Below, one piece after another: positions 1 to 12,609 of a DNA stretch of 64,000 bases. Within the stretch, counting starts at the first letter, position 1; every line of letters begins with the position of its first letter. A model generated the notes under the pieces. That model was not told the DNA's origin, ran no database searches, and saw nothing but the letters and a program-made list of their open reading frames with translations. Location of the stretch: positions 1,674,001 to 1,738,000 of the forward strand of contig JACTVC010000001.1 of assembly GCA_018417955.1 (NCBI GenBank), given 5' to 3'. The position numbers were made by a program, and so were the translations under genes. The DNA is from Laccaria trichodermophora. Taxonomy: Eukaryota; Basidiomycota; Agaricomycetes; Agaricales; Hydnangiaceae.

Positions 1-209
1 TTGACGTCCAGTGCTGTAGGGACATCAGGCAGCTCGTCGAGGATCGCCTCAAGCCCATCATCTGCATCCTCCAGCTGGCCTGTGTGCTGAAGAAAGCATT
101 GTTGATGTTGCACATGCTGTGAAAGGTGTGTTGCACATGCTTTGCAGTACTGAAAGAACGCTTTGATGAGATTTTCTGACTGCCGTTGATGCTCTGTATG
201 CTGTGCCAT
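1..209 (-). CDS. Partial hypothetical ORF running off the left edge
   Basis: An ATG at 209 (minus strand) opens a frame that stays open for 69 codons to the window edge. The peptide is rich in His and Gln (MAQHTEHQRQSENLIKAFFQ...) and becomes acidic near the edge (EDADDGLEAILDELPD). I recognise no domain. Composition and the TG-rich surroundings resemble the transposon-rich block near 24-25 kb more than the conserved genes, so it may be the 5' end of a mobile-element gene. That is inference. The start is simply the first in-frame ATG. Confidence 0.25.
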   Translation of the reverse strand, partial: MAQHTEHQRQSENLIKAFFQYCKACATHLSQHVQHQQCFLQHTGQLEDADDGLEAILDELPDVPTALDV

Positions 210-1288
210 GGAGTCTGCTGTGAAGCTTTCAGAAGAGGAATAAAATATATATGTATGTAAATTTTCATGGAATATACATGAAGTGGTCAGAACCAGCATG
301 CAACAGAAGTTGAGGCCTCAAGATGAACTGGGGGGGTCAGAGTTAAACCCAGTTCAATGACGATTCAGGCAAAAAGAAAATCTCCAAATTGTCTTTGTAC
401 CTGATCTCAAATTGTTGTTGAACCATTGCTGAACCAGTGACTCTGACTCCCCCTATTGAAACAAGGTGATTTGAGAATGGGGAGGGCAGAGAAGAGTTGT
501 GTGGGGGTCAGAGGTGGCAGTCAGTTGTTGCAGTGACTCAATGCTGTTAGATCAACATGGCCGAAGTTGTTTGAACAAGGAAATTTGGGGTTGGCGAGGG
601 CTGTATGTGTGGTGAGATTGCTCATAGGCAGCAGTCAATATGCCTGACTGCTGCCTTGGTTGTTTACTGTGGAGCATTCATCATATCAGGCAATGAGATT
701 AAAAACCATGTTACTTACCTTTGATACTGGCTTCCTTTGCTGTTTGAGAGACTCAGATGGAGTGTGGAAGATGTTGGGGGTCAGTGAGCATGGATGACAA
801 ATGGATGAACAGCCACATGATTTACAAATTATCTAAGTGCTGCACATGTGATTCAGTAGTGAAAACTGACCTGTATTACTCAATATGCCATGAAAGGTGT
901 AAAAGTTTGCATAGATGTTGAGATAGGCACAGAAAGTAAACTTGATTTTTTTTAGTGCAAGGGAGCAAGTGGAAGGTACCTCCTGAAGTAGTGAACTGGG
1001 TGGTGAATAGTTCACTACTTCAGTGGCTATGACAATCAGAGCTGTTGCCAAATAGAACCAACCATCATCCTGTTGTCTGAATTTGCACAAACTGTCTGGC
1101 TCGCAAAGGCTGCATGAATATCAGCTCAAACTATTCCTTGGTAAGCCATATCATCCTCTTTTTCTTCCCTTTTTTTCTCTTCCTTCCTTATTTATTATTA
1201 TTTATTTTAAATTTTGGACACTCTCAGACCTTATATTTATTTGATCCCATCACGGATTTTTCCCAAGCTGTGTTACCACTAGTATTCC
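210..1288. other. Non-coding stretch, nothing recognised
   Basis: Only short ORFs with no recognisable protein features occur here. The DNA is TG-rich, and 1145-1215 is strongly pyrimidine-rich with runs of T. No terminal repeats or RNA gene were seen. Confidence 0.4.
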
Positions 1289-1650
1289 AGCTAAACTCAT
1301 ATCGATAGACCCACTTCGCGAATATAGCGTTTAGCCGCTTTGTTTATGTTGGTGCCTGCACAAACAGGCTTTACCAAACTCGGAACCTGCTTATTCCAGG
1401 AAAATGTGTGATTTCACTGGGCTGAAGACAGGCAGACATGAATGGAAATTGATATTCAATGTCAGTGATAATGTTTCAATGATTTTCGATGGCTATGATA
1501 GAGGGAAACTAGCAGGACACGAATTGAACAAATATTTAAGGTTGAACTTCCTCGGATTTATGACCACGTTTAGTTAGTTTTATTTGTTCGTACAAACAAG
1601 GTGGCTGAGCGCTGCATTTGCAAAGTGGGTCTATCGATGTGAGTTTAGCT
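1289..1650. mobile_element. 362-base palindromic MITE
   Basis: The ends are inverted copies of each other. The left end starts AGCTAAACTCATATCGATAG, and the right end read backwards starts AGCTAAACTCACATCGATAG. They then continue with GACCCACTT in both. The similarity carries on inward with mismatches for roughly 60 bases (for example TTCGCGAATATAGCG against TTTGCAAATGCAGCG). The inside has no coding frame and holds a small GCCTG/CAGGC hairpin. I cannot see a convincing target-site duplication, so the superfamily is unassigned. Confidence 0.6.
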
Positions 1651-3270
1651 GTCAGCGAGCGATGCTTCTAGGAGCCTGTAGCCAGGCCAGCGGGCGGTCC
1701 GACATTCTGATCTACTCACCGGCTCTACCGTATTTGTATTGACCTTCCACCAGTGACCACGGATATACAATGACCTCTCGGGAGTCGGGAACTTGAACTT
1801 ACTCGAGGTCAGCTTTGACGGTGTCTTGTGACCTACCACGCAGGAGCCTTGCAATTCGGCGTTTGTGGTACGTTTCCGAAAAATCCGATTTGTTGATGGG
1901 TGATGACGGAGATGTTGTAGGATTCTTTCTCTCTCCGGGTTGTGGATTTGTCGAGAACACTGTGGTTGGACGGAGGGGAATGACTTGAAGGATGACGTTG
2001 TGTGGTGCCACTTCGATTGCTGCAGCTGCCTGTGTGGGGCTACGAATGTGATGACGTTCCAAGTGAGTTTTACTGTTGTCATTCAGGCAGTAAATAAACT
2101 GATCGCTCCCCCAATTTTTGAAGAAAAATTTCAGCATGTCACACTGAGGACGGTACTCGATATGGTTAACGTTTGCCAGGGGAGTCACTTCACTGATTAT
2201 CGATAGCCCTTACCCTAAAGCTAAGAGCTTCATCCTCATTTCATTTTTCATCTTTCTTCCATTCAATGCGAGTCTGAACTTTCTTTCTTTAGGACACACA
2301 TGGCGAATTGGTGACTCACCAGCCTCGTGGCATTGGCACACAGCGCCCATCGAGGGCCGAGGCTAATACCGTAACGACCACCCCAGCCCAGGTCCTACAC
2401 AACCTCATTTGGGCAACCACCTGGCACTAACGCCCACCTTTGCTTGCTTATTATAGATCCAAAGTGAACCCTTGCTATGCCAGAGTCTAATCCTCATGTT
2501 TCCTGTCGTGCGTCCATTCAGAAAACGGATCAGCTGATACAAATGTACCCCGCACGCTCGCCCCGCATCCCGCAAAAACACGCCGCCCGCAAGCTCGAAC
2601 ACGCCGCCCCGTGTTTAGAGGCTCAAACACGCCGCCCACAGGTGTTTTTGGGATTCTCAGGCTGCCTACAGTCCAGACAGCTGCCTAAGCTTTAACGAGA
2701 CGTGGGCCAGGGTCGGTGGGCATAATGGCGTGTCGTTTTCCCCAGAGCTCCTCGTCCCCCGGGTTCTGACTTGTCTCTGTGTTTATAAGCACAGGGTTCC
2801 GAAGTGTTTGTGCACTTCGGAATCGGGCAGGCTCAGCCGAAAGGACTGCGGAAGTGCCGGCTTCTTCATGCAGGGAGCGTTTACTATGAGATGAAGCTGC
2901 ACACCTCCATTCATTTCAGGGAATCTCAGTACATGTTTGCTCGAGCAGCTCAACGTGTATGAGCAGGTGATGTGCACCTAGAATCTATTGTTCTCTGATT
3001 CCGCTCTATGTGCGTAGGAAGTAGCGAGTGCCAGTGTTCTTATCGATTGTACTATAGGAAATCCAGGATGACATTGGTATCGGTCTTTCTCGGTTCTTCT
3101 AGCATTGTAATGTTATAGTCTACGATCGGGGACTGACCAAATATAGCTCTGTGTTACATACTGTACCTCTGACACGTGTTGTTCATCCTCCGATCTCCTT
3201 GAATAACCGCATCACTCAAATCTTTTTCACTTCTTCCTCCCCGTCTTCCTCCCACACACACACACACACC
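1651..3270. other. Intergenic DNA with unresolved short ORFs
   Basis: Overlapping ORFs of 65-145 codons exist on both strands between 1645 and 2977, but none has a recognisable domain or a better claim than its antisense neighbour. A perfect 10-base hairpin (TTCCGAAGTG, 6-base loop, inverse repeat) lies at 2797-2822. The last 100 bases before 3271 are CT-rich and end in a CACACA tract. This is typical of fungal core promoters and probably belongs to the aminopeptidase gene. Confidence 0.4.
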
Positions 3271-6200
3271 ATGCCTCCTCCACCTCCACCACCACCACCA
3301 CTCTGCTTCAACCTCCCAGGCAGCAAGAAACAAAACCGCCGCCTGAGCTGGTCGAGCGCTGACAGAAGCATGGCTAGTTACCGCGGAGACCAGCTTGACA
3401 AACAGTCGTCTTTCTCATCCACACCCACCGTTCCAGGCGCCCGCCCCGAAAGTATAACCTTCCACTCTGATTCAGAGAAATATGACGAAGTACCCGACGC
3501 GATGCCTGACTTTACTTCCGTCACTCCTGGCAAATCAAAGCTGGCACGCGGGAATACGATGACGGGTACCAAAAAGTCTACCACATCGAGTAGGTGGGGG
3601 TATGGGTGGGGCGTCGGGAAGCGGGACAAGGATATGGGGGATGGGGATGAGCAAGAGCAAGAACATGAGGGCGAGTCGGGGACCACTATGTATCGTGTTG
3701 CGCCTGTCAGACGGGACAGCAAGTCTTCACAGAACAGCCGATCGACGCAGAGGACGCAGGATTCGAATAGGACACAGAGTAGCTCTGCGACGAAGACCTC
3801 TCATCAGTCTAGGCAGACGTATCGGAGTAATGGGAGTCGGTCGACTGCGCCTAAACCTCGTCCTCCGCTTTTACATGCCCATGATTCGACAAGCACGTTG
3901 GTTGGGTCGGCTTATGAGAGGAAGATTAATGATGTGGAGAGTATTAAGGAGAAGCCGGATACGACGGAGAGATTGGATCAGTTGAGAGAGTTGATGGCGA
4001 AGGATACGTTGGATTATTAGTGCGATTTTTTGACCCGATTTCATGTTACAGAAGGCTAACGTGTTGATTGGGATAGTGTTGTGCCTACTGAAGATGCACA
4101 TCAGTCTGAATACGTTGCTGCGAGTGATAAGCGAAGAGAGTTCATCTCCGGGTGAGTCGTCCTTCACTCTCCTTCTTAGGAATCTAAACCTATTCCTATC
4201 CAGATTCGCGGGGTCAGCAGGCCAAGCAATCGTATCAAAAACATCCGCATATCTGATCACCGACTCGCGGTACTGGCTACAAGCTCAAGAACAGATAGAC
4301 GAGAACTGGAAACTCATTCCTGCCGGGAAAGCCGGCGAACCGAAGGATTGGATCGAGTGGATTGTTGTAAGTATTTTTCTTTTCTTTTTCTTGACCCCTC
4401 TTAAATATAGGTCACTTTTAGGGACGAGTCAAAGGAGCTAGGATAGGCATCGACGCACGCATGCTCTCACACGAAAAAGCCACGCTGTTGAACACGAAAC
4501 TCGCTCCACTGGATTCTAAACTCGTTTACCCGCCTCAAAATCTGGTTGACCTTGTGTGGAGGGATAAACCACCCAAACCTAAAGAACCTGTGTATGAGCA
4601 GGGAACGGAGTTTACTGGTACGTTGCTCTCTCTTTTTTTGTTCTGTGGGAGGGCGCTGACGGGTCGCTTGGACGAACAGGAAAAGACGCACATTCCAAGC
4701 TTTCGGAAATTAGACATTGGATAAGACAACAGCCTGCTTCTACCTCCACGTTTTCAAAGGGCGACCCGACGCCTGCACAGATCCACGTTGGGACGCTTAT
4801 CACGTCGTTGTCTTACATCGGCGCGTATCAACCCTAAATTCCCTGATGATAAACTCAGTTAAATCTTTATTCTTTTTCTAGCATACACGTTAAACCTACG
4901 CGGCTCAGACATCCCATACAACCCGCTCTTCCACGCATACCTCTTCGTAAGCTTTGACACGGCCGTCCTATTCCTCGACTCGTCAAAAGTCGTGGATCGC
5001 TTGTCGGAGTACCTGAAGAGGATAGCGGTCGAACGGAGGGATTATACGGATTTGTGGCCGTTTTTGAGGAAGAGGGAGTGGGGTGATGGGAAAGTAAGTC
5101 TATTCTTTTTTTTTGTTATTTCATGAAAAAAGGAAAGCTAATTGGATTGTAGATACTCCTTTCGCCCCAGACGCCCTATGCGATATCATTGATGTTGACG
5201 CATTATCGGTATACGATTGCGCCTTCGCATGTTGAGCATATGATGTCGATCAAGAATGAGACTGAGATTGAGTGCATGAAACGCGCGTATTTACGGGATG
5301 GAGCTTCTTTTGTACGTTTGTTTCTTTCCCCTCTTTCCTTACATCCTCATTCCCGCGTTTTTTCAGGTCCGTTTCCTAGCGTGGTTAGACCAAAAGCTCA
5401 ACGACGGCTACGACATTACGGAATACGAAGCTGCTTCTCGATTGACGGAGTTTAGGCGGAAGAACAAGAATTTTATGGGATTGGCGTATGAGAATATATC
5501 AGCTAGTGGACCGAACGCTTCGTTGCCTCATTATTCGCCCAAGAGGTCTACGGCGAGGATGATTGATCGGGAGACGCCTTATCTCAAGTACGTTTTTTTT
5601 TTTTGTTGGCTGCGTTTTTTGTAATTGAATTGACACTCATTTTTTTGCGATTAGTGATTCGGGAGGACAGTACAGGGACGGAACTTGTGATACGACAAGG
5701 ACTGTCCATTTCGGCCGACCGTCGGCGGAGCAGAGTGAGGCGTATACTAGGGTTTTGCAAGGGCATGTACGTTTCTTTCTTTCTTTCCCACCTTGCGCGA
5801 CCCGTTTTTTTTGCTAACCTAACCTTGGGTAGATTGCGATTGACAGTGCGATCTTTCCCGAGGGAACGTCCGGCCAGCAGTTGGACGTGCTTGCTAGGAA
5901 GGCTTTGTGGAAGGAGGGGTTGAATTACTTGGTTCGTCTTTCTTTTTTTGGTTTAGGCCTTTTGGATGGGGTTGGGCTGATCGCCTTTTTTGAATTTGTA
6001 ATGTAGCACGGAACGGGTCATGGGTTCGGGTCATTCCTGACTGTCCATGAGGGCCCACACAGCTTCTCGAGCAGCGTGCCGTTGGTCGCTGGTCATGTCA
6101 TCACTAACGAGCCTGGATATTGTAAGTCCCCCTTTTTCTAAACCGCACGAGGACATGCGGCTGATAAATGGATTACGTTAGATAATGAGGGTAAATGGGG

Positions 6201-6619
6201 CGTGAGGATTGAAAGTGCGCTTGTTGTTCGTCGTGTCAAGGTGAGAGAGTTTTGATTGGTTGCTTGGTTGATTGAGTATGTGCTGATTGTGGGATAGACG
6301 AAAGGCGAATTCAACGGCGACACTTGGTTAGGCTTTGAGAGGCTTACTTGTGTGCCTATACAAACTAGGATGGTGAAGGAGAGTATGTTGACCAAGGAGG
6401 AAAAGGCGTGGTTGAAGGTATGTTTTAATCCCTTCAAGTTCATTCAGTTCCTGGGAAGGACTAACATTGCAATGCAAGGAACATAACCAGCGTTGCTTGG
6501 AAAGGCTTTCTCCGCTTTTGAAGGAGGATAAGCGGGCGATGACGTGGCTGAAACGAGAGGCTGCACGTGGGATTGGGTTGGCGCCTGCTGCGGGCGGCGT
6601 TAGCATTGAGTGGGATTGA
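3271..6619 (+). CDS. Xaa-Pro aminopeptidase P (M24B), multi-exon
   Basis: The product removes an N-terminal residue that precedes proline and needs two metal ions; the family is cytosolic. Exons are joined by short GT-AG introns. One example is ...TLDY spliced from 4019 to 4077, giving [17 protein letters not shown], followed by [14 protein letters not shown]. The N-terminal creatinase-type domain has DSRYW and IGIDARMLS. The catalytic 'pita-bread' domain carries [16 protein letters not shown] (two metal-binding Asp, near 5655), HGTGHGFG...VHEGP (near 6007-6051) and NEPGYY (near 6106). The C-terminus is the usual [18 protein letters not shown] type, ending at a TGA at 6617. The start ATG at 3271 follows a CACACA tract. 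The first ~60 residues are Pro- and Ser-rich and unlike typical aminopeptidase P, so a later start (ATG at 3370) or a long N-terminal extension is possible. It lies convergent with NOG1. Confidence 0.9.
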
Positions 6620-7191
6620 TACTGCTCGACTTTTGCGGGGCTGATACCCCCCACCCCCGCCTTACTCCTGCGATACCCGACATCAGAACGATTGGATTGG
6701 ATATATCTACGTTACCCTCCTCTTCCTCTTATCACCCCCACTCTTCTTTTCCCCTCTATCCTGGATACCTTCCCCATCACCTCATAGACCGGTCTTACGA
6801 TCTCACAGGGATATTCTCTCCTAGAGGGAGTGCTTGCGAGTCTATAGAATCTCTTTTTACCCTCCTCCTTTTCTTCACTGATACCTAACTTAATATTTTC
6901 TCTTCTCTTTGTATACTATGTACTTCTACCTACCTACCTATACCGTTACCGCGAAAACTTGTTCACCCTTGTTTTTATACACGTTTTCTTCTTTACAGTA
7001 AACACAAAACTTTTGCTACTTACCCTCTTGTTTGATCTACTTATATATACGTACGCATAGTCTGTCTAGACGATGGACTCTTAAAGGAATGAATGATACA
7101 CGTTGCTCAGTATGGGAATATAAACCTTTGATATACACACGATGGACAACCGGTAGTAGATAGGTATGGAAGTGGAATAGACAGCAACCAT
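6620..7191. other. Convergent 3' flanks
   Basis: This is an AT- and pyrimidine-rich interval between the tail-to-tail aminopeptidase and NOG1 genes. It presumably holds both 3' UTRs. No separate gene was seen. Confidence 0.5.
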
Positions 7192-9663
7192 CTATCGTCT
7201 CTGGGTCTTTCCACCCTTGCGTTTGCCAGCGAACAGATGTTTTGGCTGTGCGCAACGTCGTTAGTTCACCAAACTAGTATACATCTCCAAGAAAGAACTT
7301 ACCATTTTTGTTTTGATCGTACGATCGCCCTCTCCTGCTTTCGCCAACATATTGCGAGGTCTTTGACCGAGGTTGCGTAGTTTGACTGCACGAGCTGCTT
7401 GCTAGAAGACGAAGAAGAAAGGATTGTCAGAAATGAAGGAGAAGACGACAAAAAAAACCGAAACTCACCCCTTCGTCGCGCATACCAGCCAAATGACGAT
7501 GTGACCTCGGCTCACGCCTATTCACCACCCCACCCGAGTTGGTCTTTAACCGTTTCTTGGAAGCGCCCTCACCATCCACGTCCATCCAACTCTCCTCTCC
7601 TCCCTCATCCTCCTCCTCTTCATCATCATCGTCATCCATCTCCACATCCTCATCATCACCCCGTTTCCGCTTGGCACCCTGGATCTTAGCAAGCATCTCT
7701 GCGCGTTCTTGGATCCTGCTCGGGTCCAACCCGGCTTTAGTCAGCCCTTCCGAGAGCTCAGTGAGCGTTCGTAGCCCGGCGGTTCGTGGTAGTCTTGATT
7801 GGTTCTTTTTTGACTTTTTGATGCTTTGTGATTGGATTTTGTGTGAGAGTGCGATGGTGGCCGCGGATGCTTCGCGTTCGTCGTCCGAGTCGAACTGGTG
7901 AAAAAAAAAGGAGTTGGGTGAGTGGTGTTTAAGAAAAGAAAAGAAAAGAGGAGAGGGGCGGACCATGTCTTCTTCAGAGTCGTAGAACCCTTCAGCTTGT
8001 AATTTTTCTTCTTCGCGTTCTAGTGCTTCTAGCTTCTCGGCGATGTCTGGGTCGATAAAGTCCGCGACGTTCTTGCCGTCCATGATTTCGGGTATGATGT
8101 CCATTTTCCATTCAGGGTTGGTAAGGAGGTAGTTCTCTGTGTAGAATAACTTCAGTCAAGAAACAAAGAGAAAAAACGAGGGTAGAACGAACGTTTCATG
8201 TTGATGTTGAATACACCAGGACCACCTTCCACCAACTCAATATCACGCTGGAGCTGACGACGATCTGGGTCATTTTTATCATATTTCTTCTTCCCCTTCA
8301 CCGCTTCAGGGATGAACGGAGCGCGTACAACGTCGTCCCGTGCTTTAGGCTGAGCGACGTGGATGCGGTTGATGATAGAGTTGACCTTGCTCCCCTTCAT
8401 CTTGGCGTCGACTCTATGGGCAAGGAGGGCATCGCAGGCTTTGTTTTTTAGGTCCATAACGCCTTCTTCGGAGTAACACGATACTTGGACACATTGCACG
8501 TCTTCTTGGTCGATGATCTCTTGCACGAGTGCGCGGGAGTCCGGGTGGATGTCCTCGAGGCGCATGACGTCGATTTTATTGATGACGAGAAGGGTAGGTT
8601 TTCCGTTAAAGAGGGGTTTGATGGAGTGGAAGAGTTTACACTGTTTTCAATTAGAAAAAACGTCGGCAAGGGACGGTGGATAACGTACTTGGGCTTCTAC
8701 AGAGTACCCGCACTGTTCACTGAGATCCATAAAGTACAAAACACAACTTTTCAAGTGAGCCAAGGCGGTGATGCTCTGCATCTCAATCGTGTTCATATCC
8801 TCGAGAGGGTGATCCAGGATACCAGGGGTATCAATCACTTGCCATCGGAGGTATTTATAGTCGAGGTGGCCGACGAAAAGAGACTTGGTCGTGAAAGCGT
8901 AAGGTTGTACATCCACATCGGCCCGTGTGACTTTATTGATGAAGGACGATTTTCCGACGTTGGGGTAGCCGCAGATGAGGAGTGTACGTGTGTTGGGGTC
9001 GATATTGGGAAGACGGGATATGTGTTGTCGGACTTGTTCAAGGTACGCCAGGGCGTCTTTTTGTCGCCTCATGATTGTCGCCATGCTGTTTTTGCAGGTT
9101 GAGACTTTGTCAAATGCGAAAAAAAGAACACGGAGCTCACCGACCAAGAGCAGCTTTCTTCAGCTGCTTACACCTGTACAAGCTGTCACCGAATTTCAAG
9201 AGACGGACATAATCTTTGGCAACTTGGTCAATCAGATGGCGGGCGGTGCGAAGCTGGCCTAGTGCGAGCTTGTAGTGGTTTTTGTCGTAAAGCACGTTCA
9301 TTAGTGAGGATAAGAACGGGTGAAGGTCCTATAATCAACGGAACACCTCAGACACAGAATCCAATCATGAAGAAGAGGGAGGTATAACGAACATCAAGCA
9401 TCGGGAATTCCGTCAAAATAGCACCAAGCTTCTCATCAAATGTATCCTGCGTAAATTTGACCTTTCTCATATAAAAGTTTCGTATACGGCTGATCTTGAA
9501 GTTCTTATGGATGACCTGGATATAATTTCAGCATCGAAAAAGTGAGATCTTGGGTAGGTGTAAAAACCGTTGGTGTCTTTCTCTGAGTCTTGGACAGTAC
9601 GATGTCCAAGAAATCAGCGGCGGTTGGAACTGGGGCAATCGCTTTGAGGCCGCTCGTCGACAT
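7192..9663 (-). CDS. NOG1: Nucleolar GTP-binding protein NOG1
   Basis: NOG1 is an Obg-type GTPase that acts in the nucleolus during 60S ribosomal subunit assembly. On the minus strand the first exon gives [20 protein letters not shown] from ATG 9663. Central exons show the GTPase motifs: G1 [10 protein letters not shown]3 [17 protein letters not shown] and G4 LLVINKID (near 8575), together with the NOG1-typical [13 protein letters not shown]. The C-terminal part has [18 protein letters not shown], an acidic tract of alternating Asp/Glu runs near 7590-7660, and a basic end [13 protein letters not shown] before a TAG at 7192. Short introns interrupt it throughout. The long plus-strand Ser/Pro-rich ORFs over 7400-7900 are antisense shadows of the acidic tract. 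The order and presence of motifs look complete. Confidence 0.93.
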
Positions 9664-10152
9664 TTTGGCTTGAGGTGAACGACGACTTGGAGGATTTTTG
9701 TAGGCCTCGTTGAGGTCGTGGAGAGGAAAATAAAGTATTGGTTTCCCACACTCCCACGTGGTAAGATTAGATTTGGATTTTTCCTCTGAGTTTAAGGCCT
9801 TCGTCTACCGCCTGCACCAATTGTGCGAATATATGCTCAAACGAAAGATAAATTATATGCTTGACAATGTCTGACAGACACTCCAAAAGCGAGAGGAAAC
9901 TGGCTGATGTACCACTTGTTAGCTTCAAGAGCCGTCGGAGATTCAAGTGATAATTGACAAGGTGGCCATAGCGGCTCCAAAATTATTTGTAGAAAGTCCA
10001 GCAAAGAACAACCACTTGTGCATGTGAGTGCTCGCACACGAACCGTTCCCATTTTTTAATGTGTTGAAATCGTACTCAGAATACTTAAGTACTGCAAAAG
10101 ATAACCGGCGCTCGGCACCTTTGGCTGGGATCAATCAATTCGGCCCTGACAT
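9664..10152. promoter_or_regulatory. Divergent promoter region between NOG1 and the PC-esterase gene
   Basis: The two genes are read away from each other across about 490 bases, so this interval must hold both promoters. I see no clear TATA box or recognisable operator. Confidence 0.35.
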
Positions 10153-11683
10153 ATGGTCACCTGTATCTCAGGGTCCCCTCAACGCTCCTTCAAGTTCACG
10201 CGCCGCACATCTTTGAAACTCCTCTTCACAGTGCTCATCACCTTCACAGTCCTCTCCACCTTCTTTCCTTCACCACTCCTTCTAAAACACCGTAAATCAT
10301 GTCCTCCCACTTCATACACAAACGGATCATGGGTCTACAACCCCCGCACAAACGCGACGTTGAGGAGGATGGAGAAAAAGGACGATGCGCTCTTCTTTTC
10401 CGGGTTTGAAGGATGTGCGAGCTCACGGGAATATTACTGGCACCTCGCAGCGGACAAAGAAGACCAATGGGACCGGTTCCCGCGTGCCCATTCATATGAA
10501 TGGGTCGTGAACCCTAGTCAAGGTCAGTGTGATGATGACTTCGGACCAATCGACCCGGAAGGGATTGTGAAACACCTCGTGGAGGATGGGGGGTGGTTGC
10601 TTGTTGGAGGTATGTGCATATCGCGTTATTCGATGCTCATGGCTGGGTTTATGGATGGGCTTTTTTATTTTAGACTCGGTGACGGAGAACCACTTCTTCT
10701 CGTTATCCTGCCTATTATACCCACATGTCATCGCAACGCCAAAGTATACCGAAGGCGGTTCATTCGACCGCGGCTGGCCGCAGAATTTATACCTCAACCC
10801 ATCTTCACCACTCCTTTCACACATTTATTTTCCTGACGGGTTCAACATCACCTCAACCCCTCTAGTCACGTTCCGACGCATCGACTTGTTATTTTCCCAA
10901 GCTGAACTTCTGAACATCCATCGCTCCAATAACCCCTCGCCACAGGGATTCAAACTATTCAGCGACGAACCCGTATGGACACTTCCACTCGCCTCATACC
11001 TCGACCTGTTCACTTCTCCTCTTCCTTTGGGGAACTACGCCACCATGGTCGTAAACACCGCAGGACACTGGACCACGACTCTTTTCTCTGGGTATCATGA
11101 CGAGAACAAGGCTGACGCTGGGTACGGCATTGATCCGGGCTTACTTTCGTTCTTTAAAGAGGCGATGATGATATGGGCGCGTGAGGTACAGGCCGTTTTG
11201 CGGAAACAACATCGGTTCGGAAGGCCGGCGAAGAGGAGGCGTGTGCTTGTGCGCTCATACTTACCTGGGCATGAAGAGTGTCATGCTGCGCGTGAGCCGT
11301 GGGCAGAGGTCCAGCCTTTTGTTTGGAATTGGTATAATTGGGGCTACATTGACGCCTTTAATCGCGTTTTTGAGGTATGATGAACCTTGATCTTATATGT
11401 CGTGCAGTTTTTGCTTACCTCGAAATGGCTTTTAGACCATTCTTGCGGAACGGACAAGGTTCCCCGATATTTATTATCTGCCCATTGACCGCCCTGGAAA
11501 ATTACGGCCCGATGCGGTGAGTAATTAGGCTCACTTTGGCTTTCAGGTTTGTACTAGCTGATGATGATTCATTCATTTTAGCATACCACGGGGGATTGTT
11601 TGCATATTATGACTGGAGCGGGTGTGCTTGAGGGTTGGACGCAGTATATCTGGCACTACGTTACGCGCGAAATCCGTGGATGA
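10153..11683 (+). CDS. Type II membrane PC-esterase / O-acyltransferase-like protein
   Basis: There are four exons: 10153-10609, 10674-11374, 11436-about 11517 and 11582-11683. A single hydrophobic segment (residues ~17-40, LLFTVLITFTVLSTFF) after a short basic head predicts a type II Golgi or ER membrane protein. The nucleophile block is created by splicing (VG|DSVTENHFF), giving the GDS motif. The last exon supplies TTGDCLHIMTGAG, whose D-x-x-H fits the catalytic Asp-His pair of the PC-esterase family (trichome-birefringence-like and Cas1p relatives). These enzymes add or remove O-acetyl groups on cell-wall or capsule glycans. W-rich blocks and GHWTTTLFSGYHDENK are also typical. The substrate cannot be told from sequence. 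The protein is about 440 residues long and looks intact. Confidence 0.75.
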
Positions 11684-11878
11684 TTATGACGGAACTCCGG
11701 GTTCTGGTTTAGACCTCTTGGTTCCGCTGCGCGAGGATCAATCTCCGGAAAGGCGCCCTCTTTCATTAATCGATGGGATACTAGATTAGTTTGCGTATGT
11801 TGAGGATTGTTCTGTGCAGTGCCTGGTTAGGGTCTGCCAGTGAAGATATGATTGATACACGAGTTCGAATTACGGCTA

Positions 11879-12607
11879 CAGTAGATATTCTCACAATGCA
11901 TAATGCCGGTCCCTGACTTTTTCTATGCATTGTGAGATTTATGCAAGATGAAATATGTCACAAAATGTGACTATTTGTGACCTCAGCCAAAAAATGTCAC
12001 GCTTCGAAATGTCCTTTATGTAGCGAGACGAAAACTGGAAAGACTGCGTATTTACAGGCTATCGACATCCATGGGAGAGAGGTTACTACTGAAAAAAGAG
12101 TTGAGAGTAGTTTGTCAGGTTAATTTCACTTGAACAACATGAAGATGAGCCCTCAATTTGCACAATTGTTGTTGCAAAAGCGGACGGTTGACACACTGCA
12201 AGCCTCTGAGTGGATAACACACCAAACGCTCACACAGCTCCATTCCCTCTGCGAGGTGCATAGGGCTTGTGCCTGTCTCAAGGTTTCCCCTTCTTCTCCT
12301 CAGCAGCTGGCATAGAATGATAGAAAAGTGTTGGCAAAATTGGATACTACTCTCGAGCAGTGTATTCATGGCACACAGGGTATATCAGGGTAGACTTTGG
12401 TCCTGAAAAACTCAGGTACAATGAGGTGAACAGGTAAATACTCGGTAAATCTGTAGATCTGGTAATGCATAATGCCAAAATATGATATGCATTATTCGAT
12501 ATGACGTTCCATGCATAAATCCCCGCGTACCAAGTTGGTCCCCTGAAAATGTCATGCATTATGAGATTTATGCATTACGAGTATATGCATTGTGAGAATA
12601 TCTACTG
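11879..12607. mobile_element. 729-base Tc1/mariner-type MITE
   Basis: The left end CAGTAGATATTCTCACAATG is repeated exactly in inverted form at the right end (12580s-12607). The pair is flanked on each side by a TA dinucleotide (11877-11878 and 12608-12609), the usual target duplication of Tc1/mariner elements. Subterminal ATGCATAATG-like words recur several times inside. There is no transposase frame, so it is non-autonomous. Confidence 0.8.
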
Positions 12608-12609
12608 TA

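Noticed and set aside
3378..3722. Minus-strand ORF of 114 codons
   Set aside because: Lies antisense to the first exon of the aminopeptidase gene, with composition set by its low-complexity repeats.
7399..7901. Plus-strand Ser/Pro/His-rich ORFs of 96 and 120 codons
   Set aside because: They are the antisense of the acidic Asp/Glu tract and neighbouring exons of NOG1 and have no domain of their own.
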